A DNA stretch of 64,000 nucleotides, taken from the NCBI RefSeq assembly GCF_958298935.1, contig NC_084923.1, forward strand, positions 35,556,501 to 35,620,500, read 5' to 3'. Of this stretch, positions 1 to 12,208 are shown piece after piece (the stretch's first letter is position 1; each line of letters begins with the position of its first letter). The notes beneath the pieces are model-generated. The model was given only the letters and a program-made list of their open reading frames with translations, searched no databases and was not told where the DNA came from. Both the position numbers and the translations under genes were made by a program. This DNA comes from Phragmites australis (lineage: Eukaryota; Streptophyta; Magnoliopsida; Poales; Poaceae).

Positions 1-2713
1 GATGTATACTGGGAGGTGTATCCGCTCGAGAAAAATCTAGTATGGAGGATGTACTTGTTGGATGCAGTGGAAAGAGGTTGCCACCTATTTTGCTTATGCA
101 ATGGAAGAATAAGGAAGGAGTTGGGGAGATGGTGGGGGTAAGCGGAAGAGGAGAGTAATGAGGATGGCTATCCAGATGCTGCATGTTCATCAGATGATTC
201 AACTAAGCTGACCAGTGAGGCAGATAAGAGGGAACGAATCACTTCTCTAATTGAATAGATAGAGCGGGATGATCTTGAGGCTGATGAGGCTCCTTAGTAT
301 GACATGTCAAATAATGAGAAAGATGTTCATGTTCCCACGGACTAGAACAATCCCAACTTTAACAACCTTGTAGTGAATGAGGGAAATCAGGTGCTCTGGG
401 AGTATACGCAGAATGAGGTGACCGAATGGGCTAGGTTTCCTAACAGTCAAGCCATGAAGGATGATGTGACTCAATGGGCAATATCTCTTCAACGAAAGTT
501 TTAAGTTGCCAAGTCAAGCAAAAAGGAATATGATGTCAAGTGTGTGAAGGGGGGTTTCCCGTGGTGGGTGCACAGCTTCAAGGGGAAGTGGGTTGAGTAT
601 TAGGAGGTGTCGATTATGGTGGACCAAACTTGCATGCTGGACGAACTTCAGTCCAGCCACAGGAACATCACCTCACCTTTGTTGCCAATATGATGTACGT
701 CCATATTGTGAACAACTTGAACTACAAATTAGGGTCCATAATCAGAGCAATTGAGGGGAGTACAAATATTCTATCAGCTACAGAAAGACATGGACGGCAA
801 AGAGGAAGGAATCGAGATGAGGTTTGTGACCTACAAAGTGTAATATGACAAAATTCCACGTTTGTTGTAGACCACTGCTCAAAAATTTGACCTGCTATTA
901 ATGTGGGTATTTCTGTTTACAGAGTAGGATCTGCGAAAAATGGGCAAATTTTAGCGAAGCGAGTAGTTAAAATTGATGGGGAACCCAATGATGTATTACG
1001 ACATAGATAAGTACCCATTGCTTGAGGGGCGTACAAGTACACTATCAGCTACAACAAGGTACAGAGGGTGAAGACGAAGGCAATTGAGATGATGTTTGTG
1101 ACCTACAAGGCGTCATATGACAATCTTCCACGCTTGTTGCAAAGCATTACTCGAAAGAACCTAGGGACGTATTACGACATAGATAAGTACGACCTAAAGC
1201 GATGCTAAAGAGATGCCTAAACTAGGCAAGTATATCCTAAAGCGATGCTTTTTCGTCTTAGGACTATGTATCAAAGCTTTCGAGAATTGTCAGCATATCC
1301 TCTGTATCAACGACACATTCTTTATCAGCATGTACAAGGGACAGATCCTGACTGCTATTAGGTTGATGGGAATAACCAAGTGTTATCTTTGGCCTTTGCA
1401 TTTATGGAGTGTGAGAACACCAGCAATTGGTATTGGTTAGTGTATCGTGTTAAGATGATAACTATGGGTGTTTGGCCAGACATGTACCTTATACATGATT
1501 GGCATATAGGGATACCAATGGATATTCAGGATCTGCAAAAAATACGGAGGATGGCGTGATGGGTCATATGTGGCCAGATCTACAGAGTATGTGGTGCATT
1601 AAGCATTTGGGTGCAAACTTCTTCCACTAATTCAAGAACAAGTATCTCATCAACATATTCAAGAGGTTGTGGGATCAAAACCAGCAGTGAAAGTTTGATG
1701 CTCTTTGGAATACACTAGATGAGTTGATGAAAAACCAAGCATAGGCTCGTGAGTGTACCAAAGGATGAACCAATATCTCTTGAGTCCCTGCCAATACACA
1801 ATAAAGCTTGCATAATGCGGAGAACCAGATCATCTACCAGGTTATTTAGCGAGTATATTGAGAATGAGCTGAAGGAGAAGTGGGCTTTGTTCTACGACAT
1901 AAATGCGGTAAGGTACGGTAGTATGACTACAAATTTACCTGTGGTGTACAACTGGATGATGTAAGGTGCGAGGGGATTACCACTGGTGGGGATTGTAGAG
2001 TTCATACATCAAGAAACATGCCAGTATTTTAGGGACCGTTATGCATTAGCACACCTGATGCTTAATGATGCTCGTCTGATTTATTGGATGAAGATGACTA
2101 AGTACATGGAAGACAAGACCGAGAAGGTAAAGATGCACCGAGTGAAGACCATGAGAACTACACAACACAAATATGAAGTTATTTGTAGGGACAAAGCAAG
2201 GAGAGGGATAAGCGTGAGAGAGTTATTCAAGAGTGCACTATCTTTGATGAAAGGTGTGTTTACAACTGTTACAAGCTGATGCTACCGCACAAGTCATGTT
2301 CACATGTGATTGCCGCGTGTGCTATGATGGGCATGAGGACTCAAAGGCACATCTTCGACTACTTCAAGAAGGAAGCTCTATTCAACATCTAGAACCATGA
2401 GGTCTATGATTTTAGGATTTACAGTTCTTTCACTAAGGATCATTGTACTGATTGTGTGTTCATCACTGATCCAGAGAAGATGAAGCAAAAGAAGGCACGG
2501 TGTAGGATGACGAGACTCCGTAATGACCTGGATGAAGCAGAAGCTAGCCGTCGGGTGAAATGGTGCAGCAAGTGCAATAGAACAAGGCACACTTTTAAAA
2601 AATGCACCGTTGTTGTGCCAAGTGCCAACCCCATAGAAGTTGGGTCTTTTGGCTCAGCTGCAGATATGAGACGTCCTCGTGGTCATCGATCGTCAGCTTC
2701 ATCAACTCATTGA
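1..2713 (+). pseudogene. Decayed MuDR-type (MULE) transposase, 5' end outside window
   Basis: Successive frames give the order expected of a plant MULE transposase. Around 340-620 is an N-terminal MuDR-like region (reads like NFNNLVVNEGNQVLW). At 620-840 there is a segment reading TCMLDELQSSHRNIT then FVANMMYVHIVNNLNY. At 1240-1440 is the catalytic-core stretch (AFENCQHILCINDTF, YKGQILTAI). At 2280-2330 is a SWIM-type CSHVIAAC motif. The last open piece, 2456-2713, ends in a zinc knuckle CX2CX4HX4C (CSKCNRTRHTFKKC). Family knowledge: these enzymes cut and paste Mutator elements through terminal inverted repeats. Many stops and frame changes rule out function. It heads a block with PMD and GRF-finger genes downstream on the same strand. 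The left terminal inverted repeat is not in the window. Confidence 0.82.
752..1188 (+). repeat. Local direct duplications inside the MULE transposase
   Basis: The stretch at about 752-880 recurs in diverged form at about 1022-1160; both contain GTTTGTGACCTACAA followed by an ATATGACAA-type segment. A second string, TTACGACATAGATAAGTAC, occurs at about 993 and again at about 1170. A third, CCTAAAGCGATGCT, occurs at about 1193 and 1233. The result is a transposase reading frame that passes the same protein region more than once, which a simple decay by point mutation would not produce. Confidence 0.6.
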
Positions 2714-3427
2714 GTTTGATTAATGTTGTCATTCTTGTTGTGATGGATATTCATGTGTGCAACATTGTAATTTGGTATTGTGGTACTGAGACTATCACTA
2801 TATTTGAGGTTGTAACGTATTAAGTTGTAATTTGTTAACATTGTTGTGTTCGCTTTGGACAATATATTCTCTCATGTTATTTGTTGAATGCTTACTTGTT
2901 ACTCTGTGTTTATTTGTCTTATCAAATTGTAAATAACTTGTGAATATGCATGTATAGCGCAACTGGAGCTGCTTTACCCTCAGCTCGACGTCAGGCACCG
3001 TTCATATCGCATCGCTGTGTAGGCTGAGAAGCTTCCGGTACTACAACCCCGTGTGCCGGATAAGCTCATGAGGGTTGACGCGTACTGGATCCCGTGGTTT
3101 GTACCATTTCAATGTAACGTTGTCTATGACTTGTTGTTGTAATGGTTCATTAATTGTATTTTGTTTAAAGATTACAAGCTGCTGGGCTTCTTTCGCTGTG
3201 TCGGATGGTGGTGGACTCATTGGTGGTGGTGGGGGGGGGGGCTCGGAGGCAGCCATGCACTTCAGCTACGACAAGGCCCTCCTAGCAGCCCTTGTGGACA
3301 GGTGGCATCCCGAGACGCACCCATTTCACCTCCCCTGCGACGAGATGACGCCCACACACGAGGGCATCTCCTTGCTAATGGGATTGCCTTGCGTGTGTGC
3401 CACTGTTGGAGCGATGGACGTGGGTTG

Positions 3428-6400
3428 TCTAGACTAGCTCAAGAAATAAATCAATCTCATTTATATGCTGAGCTCAAGAATCAATCCCAACATATAGTGA
3501 CTTCATTGATGATAATCATTACAATATCCATACTTAATCGAATTAACCGTCTTACAAAAGTGACCTTCAAGGGTTAAAGAACCAATTAAACTACAGTAGA
3601 ACTAAACGAACTACGAAGACGCTAATCCTTTACAACTCTTCGACATGCATTATCGACGTAGAAAGCGTCTTAGAACCATCCACCTTCAGCGTACTCCTCA
3701 ATACCTTCTCCAACTGAGTGTTTTGTGATAGCAAGAGTGAGCACTTGTCGTACTCAGCAAGTTATGAAGGAAATAGTATGCACATGAAGACTTTAATAAG
3801 AATATGGTTAAATGTCTCTTTTGTATAAAACAACATTTAAGTAGAAACATTTGAAAAGCAATAATAATTAAGTGAATGACAAACCACCTCAAGATTCCAT
3901 CCATCTTGACCTAACCAACAACTTCCCAATGCTTCAACCAAAGATCCATCCACTAAAGTTAAACACCTCAATCAAACTTCCTATCACTATGACTGATGAC
4001 CCTCAATTATTATTCCCACAATCACAGTTGATCAGACTAACCAAAACATCAAGTTATAATTATGGTAGGTTTTCAGTGCCACTCATTCCGTGAGCACAAC
4101 TGAATATTCAGTTTTAACTCTACAGAGGTTATACTTTATCCACAATACATTTCATCTCAATTTGTTGAGCATCCGTTGACCGATGGAGAACTCTTACACA
4201 CTACCGAAGTGTGCGTTAGGAATCCACTACAAAGCTTTTACAATGCCCCCTCTCATCACATGTCTAGCCACTAAGGTTTCACTGCCGCGTAATTCCACCT
4301 CAACAATGAAAGCCTCCTCTTGCGCCTTTTGGATCCCAAGACATCATCCATTCATCACTCTTTTACCAGGTCTACACTATTCTGAGAGTAAGCGAATTAC
4401 TTGGCTAGGCCCGTCCCATACCAGACTTGCGGTTGTACTGTAAATACAGAAAGATCACCCCACAAACCAGTCCTTAGATTTGAGTAAGACTACCACTTTC
4501 CCAACCATACATCTTAATGTACCACTTGCTCAAATTCCTATACCATGTTGCTACAAAAATTATTTTATCATATTGTATCATTATAGCATAGGACCATTAT
4601 CAAGTTCGTGAAACAATTATCATAATTACCATCCCAAAGCAAGGCTAAGTATCATCTACCCATCCATAAGTCAAAATCGTACTATAGCGACAAGGATGAT
4701 AAGTGAAAAACTAGCGTAAAACCTAACTCTTGGGATTCTTAATAACTTATTAGCATGCATATTTATAAAACAATAAATTTGTTAAACTAGGATAAAAATG
4801 ATCAAGAGCACAACTTGCACTCACTGAACTCAGTTGGGTCTTTAAAATCTTGATCCTGCAGACCTCCTAGCTCATCCTAAACGTTGGTGTTTACTTGCAA
4901 CATACATGAAAAACAACAACACATAAACACGAAGATCTAAAAAGAACCAAACATAACACAACAAACATCATCAGTCACAAGATTACACTATTTCGGACAA
5001 TTCAACAAAAAAAATGGGTTAAAACGGAGCTATGATTGATAATTTATGATTTTCTAAAGATTAAAACAGGACAAAAAAGATCATCTACAGATGAAATTAT
5101 GTTGCTTGGATTTTTCTAGAATTTTTCCAAAGCCATATATGATTTTCTAGGATTTTTCAAAATTTTCTAGCATCTATTTGATTTTAAAACTATTAAATAG
5201 AATTAGATAAAACTATATAACATTATTAAATATTATCATAAATTAATTTTATAATAATAATAATTTATTTATTTATTTTCATACTAAAAATCTATTTATT
5301 GCATACTATTTACTATTTATGATATCAACAAAACAATTAAAACAAGTAAAAGGAAAAGAAAAGTTGACTAGGCTGCTGACTATGCACTGCATGCTGACAT
5401 GGCACGATACGTCGGCAAAAGTGCTGACGTGGCTTGATGACGTGGCAAGGCTAACTGGGATTATGTAGGACGTGGTACGCTACGGTTGGCTAGCGAAGGG
5501 GTATGAGCTGATCTATTCTTTACCGTCGAATCTTGATCTAACGACTTAGATGCACTAGTGCTCGGCTCCGGTGGAACAAAAGGCAACGACGACTATCCTG
5601 CGGTGGCGCATCGCTGGAATCACGACGGAGTGGCGCTTCGGTGATCTAAATCAATGGCGAGCGGCGGAAAAGGATCAGGGCGGCACGAGGAACTCACCCA
5701 GGGCATGTGTCGACGTCGGCGATGCTTCAGCGAGGCTGACGACGGCGAGGAGCGGCTCAAAGCTTCGGAGATCGTTGGAGATGCGTTCTGGGCATCGATT
5801 TCTCGACGAGAAGTTGGGGAAAAGGCTCGGGATTCTCTGAGAGAGGTCCAGGGGCACATATTTATAGGCAAGAGGCTTTCTTATCTCGAATTCGGTTAGG
5901 ATTTTGAAAGAGAGGCAGCGACGGCGATCCAACTCGGTTTCGGTGGCTCAAACGCGCTCGGGATTCTATCTCTTGGGCAAAAGCTCGCACATAGGCCCTG
6001 GAATCTTCATCCTTTTTATCCATTGCTCATCTCTATCTCTATCTCTATCTCGCGAATTCGAGTGGGATTTTGGGTGACCGACGGATGAACTCAAGTGTCC
6101 ATGTCAGTTTTGGCTCGGGCGCTAGCAAAAATGGCTCGAGCTTTAGCTTCTAGACACTCTGGCGAGTCCATTTGGTGGTTAGGTGGTCGATCTCTGGGTC
6201 GGACATGGCAGTGTCTACACGGGTGGCGGCCAACTGCTTGCTGCTGCTGCACTGCGAGCTGAAACAGAGAGGGGAGATAACGGGCTGGGCTGGACTGGAC
6301 CAAACAGAGAAGAGAAGAGAAAGGAGAGGAAGAGATAGGCTTTGGCCTGATTCAAAAATCTTTTCTTTTTCATTTCCATTTTCTCTTATGTATACACACG

Positions 6401-6602
6401 CATACACACATATATACATACACACAAATACAATGCATAGACTCTGTCTCTCTCTATATATACTAGCTTACCAAGATCAAGCAATCAAGCAAGCATTCAA
6501 ATATAAACACATATACTCTTAAGATTCTTTAACTTTGCAAATTCTTTTATTTTCTCTAAAAAAGTTTTAACTTTCTTGGTTTTGAGAATTTTGGTTCTTA
6601 CA
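3428..6602 (+). mobile_element. About 3.2-kb gypsy-like LTR segment (candidate solo LTR) inside the PMD gene
   Basis: The PMD frame stops at about 3427 and resumes at about 6608, so this interval is an insertion. It has no coding frame I recognise. It begins near TGTCTAGAC and ends near TTGGTTCTTACA, compatible with TG...CA LTR ends. A TATA-like CATATTTATAGGC lies at about 5857-5869, with a further 0.7 kb downstream, which fits a long LTR with a distal U3 and an R/U5. The length and general texture resemble the 3-4 kb LTRs of Del/Tekay-type gypsy elements of grasses; this is inference. No clean 5-bp duplication is seen at the TG/CA ends. A CGTGG occurs just outside both ends but would need slightly different borders. 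Confidence 0.45.
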
Positions 6603-7487
6603 CAAGCGTGGCGTGATGCGATGAGATGCTGGGTTGCTTCTCCGTCGTTCAATGGAGGGACGGCCTATCCCCATTCAAGCCATTTCCAGGTTTCGAGAAA
6701 CACAGCCCGACGAAGGCCTTTGTCGTTTAGTTTGTGGTAAGTACCTCTTGTAGTGTTTTGTCATACCCTTTACATTACTAACTGATGAACATATTTGAAA
6801 TGGTTTATTCTTTGACAGGAGTACAACATCCACCCTCTAGCAGGAGACGATGATGTCTCCTGCCACTTAGAGGTGTACCTCCTATGGTTGTTTAGGTGGA
6901 TCATGTTTATTGAGACCCACGCCAACACGGTCTAAAGGAGCATGATCCCCTACGCTAGAGAGTTGCAGACAACAATCTTTGGGAGGTCATGCAGTACAGT
7001 AAGGCTTCTGTTGTGCTGGCTATGATGAATCGTAGCCTGTGCAATGCCTACACGAAGACTGACACGAATAGATCATCATCGGGTGTCCCCTGATGCTTTA
7101 GCTGAGGTTGTATGAGCATTTCACCATCGGCAGGCCTAGTGTCGACCATAGCACGTACCATTACCCTACCAACGGCATCGATGTCCTGACCATAGCGCGT
7201 ACCAGTACCCTACCGATGGCTCATTGTGGTGCAAACATAGGGTAAGAGCTATGAAATTTGCACGTCTTTGTTCAGTCCTTCATTTTTTTTATTTGTCTAA
7301 CTTAGTTTAGTTGTACATCCGACTTAGTCTAGTGTGCAGATCCACCATGCGTACCCGAACTTTGTTCACTAGTTCAAGGAGCTGATGGTGAACAACGTCC
7401 GCTAGAGGTCATACACGGAGGATGAGGTACTTCAATGTGGTCCAGTTGGACTTTCGGTGTTATGCTTATGAGACCAAGAGTACTGGA

Positions 7488-8959
7488 TGTAGCAAAAATA
7501 GCCATATTAGGCTATGATTGTGATTTTGGTGATTAATGACAATATAGTCAATGAGACTAACATGTTTGTCAAGAATATATATCAGTAGATCTCATGGATG
7601 CAATACATTAAGAAGCCACTGTAGTCGGAATAAAGTTTTGTTAAATTAGAGAATTCCTAGAAAAAATGACTACATCGGAAGGTCTGGTGCAGAGGAGTTG
7701 TGAACGCCGGAGTGCTTTCTCGCCTGGTGTTTTTACACACCGAATGATTCGGCGATGTGGAGATATGAACGTCAGAGCATTTATGAGTTGAAGCTCAATG
7801 ATGGTACACACTGGAAGTTTCGACGATCAGTAGTATGCATGCCGGAGTATACGCTATAGTAATTGTTGCAGAGAGGATTACAACAGTGGGAAGACCGAAG
7901 GTCTATACTCCGAAAGGTTCGATGATTGAAGTGTGCACGTCGGAGTATACATCGGAACATTTGTTGCAGACTAGTTTGGTGTAGTTTAACACACCGGATA
8001 GTTCGGCAATGAAGCAAAGAAACGCCAGAGTATTTTGCACTGAGGAATGTGCGGGATGGCTTAGTTGAACACACCGGAAGGTCCGACGATGGAGCTGGTG
8101 AACACATCGAAGCATCCGGTATTCATATTGGTTTTGAGTGGAGTTCCAACAGCTAGTTTTTGGAAGGAGTACACGCCAAATGTTTCTGTGAGTACAATCT
8201 GTCTACACCGGAACATCTGGCGTATACAGAGAATTTGAGCCATTGGGGCAACGGTTAGTCCGCTGGGTTGAGGCTATAAATATCCCTTCACTCAGTCATT
8301 CGAATGTGATGGACTCCAGCGAAGCCCATATACACTTGAGAAGACATCCAAACCATCAAAGTGCTAAATGTGCCCATCCAAGGCAATTCGTACACCATTA
8401 GAAGAGTGGTTAGTGCTATGAGACCTAGAGAGAAGTGTTGCTAGGTGCTGGAACCTTGAGAGTGGATTAAAGAGTGATCCAACTTTGTACCGAGAAGTAC
8501 ACTGGCGCCTTGGAGTCTTGGTGATTTGCTAGCAACTTGGGCCTTGGTGGCTGAAGCTTCCTGACCCTTTGACTTTGTGTGGAGCGGCAGTAAGAAGCGT
8601 GTATGGAGACGCGGAGGCCCTTGCCTTGGTAGCTAAAACTCTGAGGTGAAGACACCTACAAGTGACCGGAAGAGAGGTTAGTGGTGAGACCTCGCCTTAG
8701 TGGATTGGTTGCTCATCGTGCTTGAGGCCTTGCCTTGGTGGCTTGGTAGCTCAAGAGTCATGACTGAAAGAGTCTTGGCGACCGGGAGCATATCCTTTAT
8801 GGAGCTCCAACATGTACAAGGGGTGTCTTGTGTGCCACCGATAAATCTAGAGTACATTTAGATAGAAATTGATACAAGTTTACCTTGTGAAATTTTAAGA
8901 GCCATTAGTTTTTAAGTATCCTAATTCACCCCCCTCTTAGGACGTCACCATTCCTCACA
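7488..8959 (+). mobile_element. Copia (SIRE/Maximus-type) solo LTR
   Basis: The 1472-bp interval interrupts the PMD frame. It starts TGTAGCAAAAATAG and ends TTCCTCACA, so it has TG...CA ends. The flanks are CTGGA (7483-7487) on the left and CTGGC (8960-8964) on the right, a 5-bp target duplication with one change. Near the 3' end is AATTCACCCCCCTCTTAGG, a signature of long copia LTRs of the SIRE/Maximus type in grasses, and near the 5' end is TTTTGGTGATTAATGACA. No internal coding region remains, as expected after recombination between two LTRs. Confidence 0.78.
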
Positions 8960-10559
8960 CTGGCTCACAAGGTGTGCCCTCCTCTATGACATTTATGTCG
9001 AGGGGGTACTCACCACATTGCGTGATGTCGCAGTTTAGGAAGTTGCAAGCATTCCTACTCCCACTCACTATAATGGTGCCTAGCAACATACACATGTGCG
9101 TAATGTTGTAATTGCATGTTCATGTCCATCATTGCTGCTCCTTTTGTCATGTGCTTACATTTTTTTCAGGTTGATGCGCAAAGGGGCTCATAGCACAAGC
9201 ACGTTTATGGAACATGTGCAGCCGTGGGTCCTGAAATGGGACCATGCTATCGAGGACGTTATGGACAAGGATCAATCACACTCTGAGGAGGCATACGCAG
9301 AGTAGATGTCCTATTTCATGTTTTAGATGTGGATCTAGATCACATACACACCGACCAAGCCTCTCCGGCATGTGGCGAACGTCCGCGATACATACCCAAT
9401 GCACAAGGACCATGCACGCTCATTTGAGGTACGTACAACAGTATGCGACTAGTTAGTCACTACAATTCTGGGTACAAAATAATCAAATGAATCTTTTGTT
9501 TGTAGAGGGACATATTATACCAGGTTGGTGTTGAGCCACGGATGACCTAGGAGCATATCCATAGTGGCCTCGAGGTCCCCAGAGCCAAGGTGAGTGTGGT
9601 GTTAGGCTGAATCTACCACATATGCATAAGGTGATTAGGTCGCTTAACTATAGGTCATCCTCGGATGTTGCAATGGGACCACAAGTCCTAGCTCCTCTCC
9701 CGCCATGCCCCTCGGCCATCTTCACCACCCTGCAGCACTCAGCGTTACATCCAATCTTTGCCACTAAGCTATCGAGGCCATCTTCCACCACACTGAGGCA
9801 TTCTTTCTCCACTGCTGGTGACCCTACGATGTCACAGCATCAAGGTCAGCCTTCACCAGCGCCTGTGACCACTTGTACGCCAGCAACGGGTCAACGTAGC
9901 CTTCCTCTATGGACCTGGGTCCTTTGACCTCTCGCGTCCCTACCTTAGGTATGACACTCGCTTGATGAATAGCCAATTGCTACATATCTCATGCTTTATT
10001 GGTGCTAACATGTTTCCTTCATTCTTTGATGTGTAGAGAGCAACGATCTCGTGGACGTAAAGGTGTAGGGTAGTTATATGGAGATGCTCATCAGGGATCG
10101 TACTCAGGTCCCTGTGTACTCCTACATCTTTGGACAGAGTGACAAGATCGATGCATCATAGCTTTCTGGCACGCTACTTACGAGGACACAGGCCTCACAG
10201 GATGACTACATCACTCCACTGACAATTGGATGGCCAGCGCGGGTGATCATTCCATTGGGACCACTAACATACTCAGCGACCAGGTGAGAGTGGAGAGGCG
10301 AAGGTTCCTGAGCGCAGGTGAGACCGGGGGGATCGTCCCCAAGAGGGGACGCAACTGATAGGCTACCATGTTTTTGTTTCATGTATCATGTTTTTGTTTT
10401 GTGATTCTACTCAGACCATACAATCGTACCATGAGCATTCCATAATAATCATAATAAACACATTGACCTAACGTACAATGGCATGTACGATACCCCTAGT
10501 GGTGTACCAAAGTTTCTCCTAGCATGCCTTAGGGAATGTAAAAGGGTGAAGATCGATAG

Positions 10560-11250
10560 TACAATACACAAATAACAATGCTATTTTGATAGTAGTTCTA
10601 ATCGTATTGACTTACCGTGAGTTGCGAGGATCCTCCTGGGTCCCAATAATCTCCATCACCATATTGAGCTCACAGATGAGGAGGAGGAGTGTCCATATTG
10701 TGGTACAGGTAGGGGCACCATGGATCGATGCATGTAGAAGGGTCCTCAAGTGTATGATAGGAGGACTTGGCATATTCTCCACCTCCCTCTGCAAGTCAAA
10801 GATTTGGTCTCACAGGTGGTGGACATAATCTTGGATATACTGTAGAACAAGAGGATCGACCCATCTCGTGTATTGGCAATTATCGGGTCGTTGTCGGAGG
10901 CCTGTATAAATTTGAAAGTCATAATATATAATGTTTTAAAAAGGATATGGACGGTCATGGTGATCTAGTTCACACCCTCTCAAGAGGACATCGGAAGAAT
11001 CGACGCCCCCATGATGTTCGTCGTACATCTGAATGACGCAGTCATAGCTATGGGAGCACTTGGGCCATGGCTCATTCTGAGTGCTAGTAAATTTTAGGTG
11101 ACTTGGAGGATGAAAATCACTCCTATCCTACAAAGGGAAGTTGTAAAGAGGCTCATCGTACTCAGTGGGTCTAAACAAACCCTTCCATCTCACCGTCGAC
11201 CACTCCGCCCCGTTTCTACCTCGCCTCTAGCCTCCATTAATCACTGTGGC
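10560..11250 (-). pseudogene. GRF-type zinc-finger gene remnant, antisense to the PMD gene
   Basis: The minus strand reads, from 11170 down to 10970, a segment with WPKCSHSYDCVIQMYDEH, the usual 'wP.C.h..dC.vqm' block of grass proteins with GRF-type fingers. From about 10890 to 10780 it reads RWVDPLVLQYIQDYVHHL followed by DQIFDLQREVENM, a coiled-coil-like stretch. A presumed intron separates the two. A TATA-like TCTATAAAAGG lies upstream on the minus strand at 11270-11285. Stops interrupt the frame. GRF fingers are single-stranded nucleic-acid or protein binding modules in other proteins; no function is known for this lineage. It is transcribed away from the next GRF-finger gene, so the two share about 200 bp of upstream DNA. 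Confidence 0.6.
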
Positions 11251-11269
11251 TTCAGTTTCAAGATATATG

Positions 11270-11285
11270 AGCCTTTTATAGATGC
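11270..11285 (-). promoter_or_regulatory. TATA-like box of the antisense GRF-finger gene
   Basis: Read on the minus strand the site is CATCTATAAAAGGC. It lies about 90-100 bp upstream of the first recognisable coding block. Assignment rests on position and sequence only. Confidence 0.4.
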
Positions 11286-11453
11286 CAGGAAGCACCATAG
11301 CTCCTTTTACCATGGCATAATTGTTTTCATTGTGCCATATAAAACTTATCTTTTCATCCGAAAGGACTCCGCATACTACCACTATTTTTGGTATCGCAGA
11401 ATCTGTCCTTCCGCTTCATAATTGTCTAATCCTGTCGCCTCAAACTGGTCATC

Positions 11454-11596
11454 ATGGATTCCTTAAGGAACCACTCTATGGGACTAATGAACATCCATTG
11501 TGCAGGTGTGGCGACCGAGGTCGAATGTCGACGTCCTCCGAGGTCGAGACTTTTGGTTGGAGGTTCTTCATGTGTTTGGTGCTTGACGATGATTTC

Positions 11597-11627
<31 letters not shown>

Positions 11628-12115
11628 TTTTCTCTATGTGTGTCTCTCTCTCTCTCTTTCCTTTGTACACACCTCCCAACTACGCATTGATTATATAAAT
11701 ACTAACTTCGGTTTATTGTCCTAAGCATTATCGTTTCAAGGAATGGATCGACCTTGTCAGGCCACCATACAGTGACAGCTACATCAGAGAGCCTGAAACC
11801 AAATGTAAGTATGGGATTAGGATGGAAGAAGCACGAATGCGGTAGGAGGCACGACATGAGTGCCAATAAGAACGTCAGCACCAAGAACAAGAATGCAAGT
11901 GACATGCAAAGGAACTTCATAGGCGTGAGGAGGAACATCATCTCTGACAGGGCGTTCTAAGAAGGCAGGAAGCCAGGCTTCAAAGGTGCGAGGAAGACCT
12001 ACAAAGGCATGAAATACTTCTGCATCGACAAGAAAGGCTGAGCGCTAAGCAGCACATTAAAGAAGAGGGAGACATCCCGGTCCACCCAGTAGAAGGGGTT
12101 TCTATCCGCATCAAT
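11454..12115 (+). pseudogene. GRF-type zinc-finger gene remnant with coiled-coil tail
   Basis: A frame opening near 11454 reads PLCRCGDRGRMSTSS then GWRFFMC at about 11498-11570, matching the CxCG...RRFFxC pattern of GRF zinc fingers. A presumed intron with the CT microsatellite follows. From 11741 the frame reads WIDLVRPPYSD, then at 11830-12110 a charged segment rich in E, R and Q (RREEEHHL, RRQEARLQRCEEDLQR), which would form a coiled coil. Stops occur in the tail. Same domain order as the copy at 14043. Divergent from the minus-strand copy at 10560-11250. Confidence 0.6.
11602..11658. repeat. CT microsatellite
   Basis: Two runs of TC/CT (11602-11627 and 11642-11658) are separated by a short TTTTCTCTATG spacer. 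They lie in the presumed intron of the GRF-finger remnant. Confidence 0.9.
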
Positions 12116-12208
12116 GTAATATTATTGTCAGCTTTGTGTTATCCGCTAACATGCAATCGTGATAATAAAATTGACTGTTTGTACTATAACTGGTCACATT
12201 AGTAAATA

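Larger units (their letters stand above)
2948..10370 (+). pseudogene. Plant mobile domain (PMD) gene, split by two LTR insertions
   Basis: PMD pieces occur in order on the + strand. The N-terminal part is at 2948-3110 (LYPQLDVRHRSYRI, then MRVDAYWIPW). The core start is at 3255-3430 (KALLAALVDRWHPETHPF, HLPCDEMTPT, GISLLMGLP). After an insertion, 6608-7480 continues with GCFSVVQWRDGLSPFKPF, then SPTKAF, EYNIHPLAGDDDVSCHLE and an IGRPSVDHS-type segment. After a second insertion, 8965-9060 gives RCALLYDIYVEG and 9170-9430 gives WVLKWDHAIEDVMDK and MHKDHARSFE. A poorly conserved tail runs to about 10370. GT-AG-like breaks and stops are mixed. PMD proteins are a plant family related to MAIN/MAIL and often carried by transposons; the biochemical role of transposon-borne copies is not established. 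Position after a MULE transposase suggests cargo. Confidence 0.75.
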
